Shown here: positions 12,486 through 15,014 of the stretch, one piece after another
Numbering within the stretch: position 1 is the first letter of the stretch
Layout of the letters: every line of letters starts with the position of its first letter
Assembly (NCBI GenBank): GCA_900547435.1
Contig: URGO01000071.1
Coordinates: 1 to 15,014, forward strand
Length of the DNA: 15,014 nucleotides
Reading direction: 5' to 3'
DNA from: an uncultured Parabacteroides sp.
GTDB lineage: Bacteria; Bacteroidota; Bacteroidia; Bacteroidales; Tannerellaceae
Position numbers and translations under genes: made by a program
The notes under the pieces: model-generated
Told to the model about the DNA's origin: nothing
Seen by the model: the letters and a program-made list of their open reading frames with translations, nothing else
Database searches by the model: none

Positions 12486-14729
12486 TTATTCTTCAGATAA
12501 TGTTTCGTCTTTCGTCGTTTCCTTGGTTACATCAAGTGTATAGCTTGATGAAACTGGGTGTCTGTTATTGTCATAGGTCTGATATTTGACCTTTGTATTA
12601 TCAGAAGTATCTTTTTTTATTGCTCCAAACTGACTAAGAGGATAGAAGTTAATGCTTTGAGATAGCATCCCTTCTTGAAACAAGACTTTAATAGAAAGCA
12701 TAGATGGTACCCAAACATTATCGGCTGTAAATTCGGCGGCATTATCTCCTCCTTCATCTTCCATTGATACTGCCTTAGCCGTTATATTGTCTAAATCTTT
12801 TGTAAAGCTAAGTTGCAGTAACTCTTTTTTTTCAAAATCAGAGTCTTCCATTTTTACAGGAACATAAACATCTATTTCTTCTGCACGTGTACTCTCTTCT
12901 TGTTTTTGGTAGTCTTGAGAGAAACACAAGCCTTTTTCTACCATGTTTGTATCAAATGTTCCTTTCAAACTTACATTTTCACTTGTTCCACCTGAAGAAG
13001 TTGTAACATCTCCAGTCTGTGTCAAACTCTTCAACAATGGAGCATATTGCGCTGGGCGCATCTCTATCTTGGCTTGCAATTTCGGATTATCTCCATAGCA
13101 ATTCTCCACACCGATGGTGATATATTTTTTACTATCTTTTGTACCGTCTCCCCATTTGTCATCCGCAGGTATTTTGTTGGCATCAATCTGACCAGTTCCC
13201 GTAGCAATAACTTTTCTTTGCACTTGTACCATGCAAGTATTCATCTTAGCGATGTCAATATTTGTAGTATTAGGAACAGGTATTTTGTCGCCTTCTGCAT
13301 CTTCGCCTACAGATGAATTTCCGTCTTGATATGTAAACAGATAAACATCTCTGGTAGTAGCCCCCACATACTCTGGAATAGGTTCCCATTCGCCTTCGCT
13401 TCCGACTTTTCTCAGCACTTTAAAATAAATGTTCAAGCAGGGAATTTTGGTGCCGTTATCATCCATCAAAGAGAGTTGCAACGGGAAAGTAACTTTCAAG
13501 TCATTGCTCTCCTGCAATACAATCTTTGTATCGATGCGGGCTGAGAGTAATGTGTTTTGAGGCGTTTCCTCATAACTTCCGTTTGCTTCTTTAACTTGCG
13601 CGGTTGTAGTAGTGGTTTCATCCGGCAGATATTGCTTCGGAATTGTCAGTAATCCATCCTTTCCAACTTCAAACTCTTTGCTATCAGCATTTTTAAGTCC
13701 ATTAATCTTAACCTTTGTCCCTTCAGCTACCGGCTTTTGTTCTTTGTCATATACCTTAAAAGTCAACGAACCGTCCGGCCAGTTTACATATTCCTCGTTG
13801 TCCAAGTTTGAGCGATATGCTATGACATTATATTTACCTTTTTCAGGAGCTACTTGTTCTCCTTCTCCCGGCTTGCCATCCTCGCCATCTTCTCCATCCT
13901 TACCGTCTTCACCACGCAAGAAGTCCCAGAAGTCAGAGATTTCTGTCTTCTCTTTATCCCATGGTTCACCATTTTTAATAGCTGTACCCTTAGCAACCTC
14001 TATTTTCCAAAGCTCGTATGCGCTTAAACCATCAGCACCCTTATCTCCATCGTCACCTTTATCTCCATCAGCACCATCTTCTCCCTTAGCTGATACTCCG
14101 GTATCTTCTCCATTAATATACCAATTACCATTTACTCCGATTGTAATATCCGGCATAGAGCCGCCCGTTCCCGGTTTTCCATCTTGTCCGTCCTCGCCAT
14201 CTTCTCCATCTTCACCCGGTTCTCCTTGCGGGCCCTGCGGTCCTTGTGCGTCGATTCCCGTATCTTCGCCACCGACCCACCAGTGTCCGTTATCACCGAT
14301 ATTAGGCGTTACGCCATCCTTTCCGTCCGCACCGGTCAGGTAATACCAGAAATCATTGATATCGGTCTGGTCTTTGGGCCAATCAGTACCCGGGTTCTTC
14401 GGGTTATCCAATCCTGCCTCAACTTCAGTAATCCAGATTTCGTATGCGCTCTTTCCATCCGCGCCATCCTGTCCATCTTTTCCATCCTCACCTTTCAGAT
14501 AAAGGAAGAAGTTGTTTACATCAGTCCTGTCTTTCGGCCAGTCGATTGTACCATCATTCACGCCATCCACCCAAACTTCGTAAGCCGATTTGCCCGCCGG
14601 TCCTTCAGGGAATAGCATCTGTAGTTCATTACTACACGAAAAGGTTGTAATACACAATAAGGAAAGCAGGGCTGCTTTCCAAAGATTTGCCCAAACCTGT
14701 GTTCGAGGGAATAAATTAACTCTATGCAT
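12486..14729 (-). CDS. Lipoprotein with collagen-like tracts and SAYE/NGxW repeats
   Basis: This 747-residue protein is counted from the ATG at 14729. The frame is open to 14972, but those 81 codons look non-coding, and the signal sequence begins just after my start (LWKAALLSLLCITTFSCSN, probable lipidated Cys32). The N-terminal third is a mosaic. Three units begin SAYE(V/I/L)W at residues 48, 94 and 236, each continuing to a W-P/D-K-(D/E)-x-T-(D/E) and F-W/F-x-Y/F-L core. Two NGxWxxxGEDTG units lie near 143-160 and 194-213. They are joined by five Gly-X-Y collagen-like tracts (about 80-91, 133-139, 163-189, 216-234, 273-291), rich in GEDGKDG. I recall similar heads annotated as a PL29-lyase N-terminal domain, without proof of enzyme function. 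The remaining 455 residues (292-747) look beta-rich and are unknown. Gly-X-Y tracts suggest trimerisation and a surface stalk. Confidence 0.8.
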   Translation of the reverse strand: MHRVNLFPRTQVWANLWKAALLSLLCITTFSCSNELQMLFPEGPAGKSAYEVWVDGVNDGTIDWPKDRTDVNNFFLYLKGEDGKDGQDGADGKSAYEIWITEVEAGLDNPKNPGTDWPKDQTDINDFWYYLTGADGKDGVTPNIGDNGHWWVGGEDTGIDAQGPQGPQGEPGEDGEDGEDGQDGKPGTGGSMPDITIGVNGNWYINGEDTGVSAKGEDGADGDKGDDGDKGADGLSAYELWKIEVAKGTAIKNGEPWDKEKTEISDFWDFLRGEDGKDGEDGEDGKPGEGEQVAPEKGKYNVIAYRSNLDNEEYVNWPDGSLTFKVYDKEQKPVAEGTKVKINGLKNADSKEFEVGKDGLLTIPKQYLPDETTTTTAQVKEANGSYEETPQNTLLSARIDTKIVLQESNDLKVTFPLQLSLMDDNGTKIPCLNIYFKVLRKVGSEGEWEPIPEYVGATTRDVYLFTYQDGNSSVGEDAEGDKIPVPNTTNIDIAKMNTCMVQVQRKVIATGTGQIDANKIPADDKWGDGTKDSKKYITIGVENCYGDNPKLQAKIEMRPAQYAPLLKSLTQTGDVTTSSGGTSENVSLKGTFDTNMVEKGLCFSQDYQKQEESTRAEEIDVYVPVKMEDSDFEKKELLQLSFTKDLDNITAKAVSMEDEGGDNAAEFTADNVWVPSMLSIKVLFQEGMLSQSINFYPLSQFGAIKKDTSDNTKVKYQTYDNNRHPVSSSYTLDVTKETTKDETLSEE

Positions 14730-15014
14730 AAATCGGTTAATAGTACCTGTAGTTCCCCGAACAGGTTTTTTAATACTGTTTTTTGTTTTATCTCCACATA
14801 TGCGAAAAGCGTGGGAACTGTACCTGTTACTTATCCCACAATTCAGGCCTTCGCATTGCCCATCAACAGAGGATAAGCAACGCAGAAGCCCACGCCGATT
14901 TTGTATATTATATATGTAGCACCCTTCATGCGCCCGAAAGCGCACAAAGCATACCTTATATATATTATACAAATCCCGCGGCCATCTACCGATGCCCTGT
15001 CTTCCCTGATGATT
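14730..15014 (-). promoter_or_regulatory. Structured upstream region of the collagen/OmpA operon
   Basis: No gene is supported in these 285 bases. They hold several nested inverted repeats. 14846-14859 pairs with 14877-14890 (about 13 bp with bulges). GTGGGA/TCCCAC lies around 14809-14837. 14897-14919 and 14954-14976 are AT-rich arms (17 of 23 matching), enclosing TGCGC/GCGCA at 14929-14944. ACCTGT/ACAGGT lies at 14745-14766. On the minus strand TTG, 16 bases, then TATGCTTTG (in 14948-14975) loosely resembles a promoter. The likely transcript would have a leader of about 200 folded bases. Confidence 0.4.

Noticed and set aside
13612..14343. Long plus-strand Ser/Pro-rich ORF
   Set aside because: It is the antisense reading of the Gly-X-Y tracts of the minus-strand lipoprotein, whose repetitive codons keep other frames open.
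13860..14470. Short direct repeats that might look like a CRISPR or minisatellite
   Set aside because: They are 9-base periodic, diverged and in frame, as expected of codons for Gly-X-Y collagen-like protein.
14745..14770. Plus-strand terminator (ACCTGT/ACAGGT then T6)
   Set aside because: No plus-strand gene ends upstream of it; it lies just upstream of a minus-strand gene and is better read as part of the folded leader.
14730..14972. 81-codon N-terminal extension of the collagen-like lipoprotein
   Set aside because: The extension has no signal sequence, overlaps strong inverted repeats, and would bury the lipoprotein signal at residue 100.

Overview
The window looks like chromosomal DNA of a Bacteroidales bacterium, most likely Parabacteroides. 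The evidence is: promoters of the Bacteroidetes TAnnTTTG type; A-rich start regions mostly without Shine-Dalgarno sites; a DUF4837 lipoprotein beside pdxA; a PdxA with the GDINGIG motif; a fermentative acetyl-CoA hydrolase/succinate CoA-transferase; and a C-terminal domain I recognise as the DUF6383 type, common in Parabacteroides. The genus is recalled from knowledge of these families and was not searched.

Layout. 1-1211: a 5'-truncated DUF6383-type surface/secreted protein gene. 1212-1791: a 580-base gene-free stretch with a GGAGTTA-rich hairpin, a possible structured RNA ending in a terminator (to about 1540), and a striking 94-bp palindrome made of five GTCTAAC half-sites spaced 11 or 22 bp apart. 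1792-3983: DUF4837 lipoprotein and pdxA (vitamin B6 synthesis). 4132-5346: CbpA-type J-protein and its CbpM-like modulator, preceded by a long hairpin of 8-bp repeat units. 5352-5423: a bidirectional terminator facing miaB (tRNA methylthiotransferase, minus strand, 5428-6804).

6858-6975: a promoter and terminator with no ORF between them, a good small-RNA candidate. 7079-7462: a small membrane-anchored protein of unknown function. 7579-9075: the CoA-transferase of the succinate/propionate/acetate fermentation branch. A perfect 15-bp bidirectional terminator separates it from a secreted TPR protein on the minus strand (9173-10003). Across a divergent promoter region with mirrored -7 boxes lies an MscS-type mechanosensitive channel (10167-11015). 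11111-11246 is a second, weaker small-RNA candidate.

11256-14729, minus strand: a probable two-gene operon of a 747-residue lipoprotein with collagen-like Gly-X-Y tracts, followed by an OmpA-type outer-membrane, peptidoglycan-binding protein. About 250 bases of structured DNA lie upstream of the operon.

Most genes are ordinary housekeeping genes. The unusual material is in the spaces between them: the GTCTAAC palindrome, the dispersed 8-bp-period AGTTTNTR arrays (at 4036, 7482 and 9995), the two orphan promoter-terminator pairs and the collagen/OmpA operon with its folded leader. I found no CRISPR array, tRNA, rRNA, transposase or integrase.
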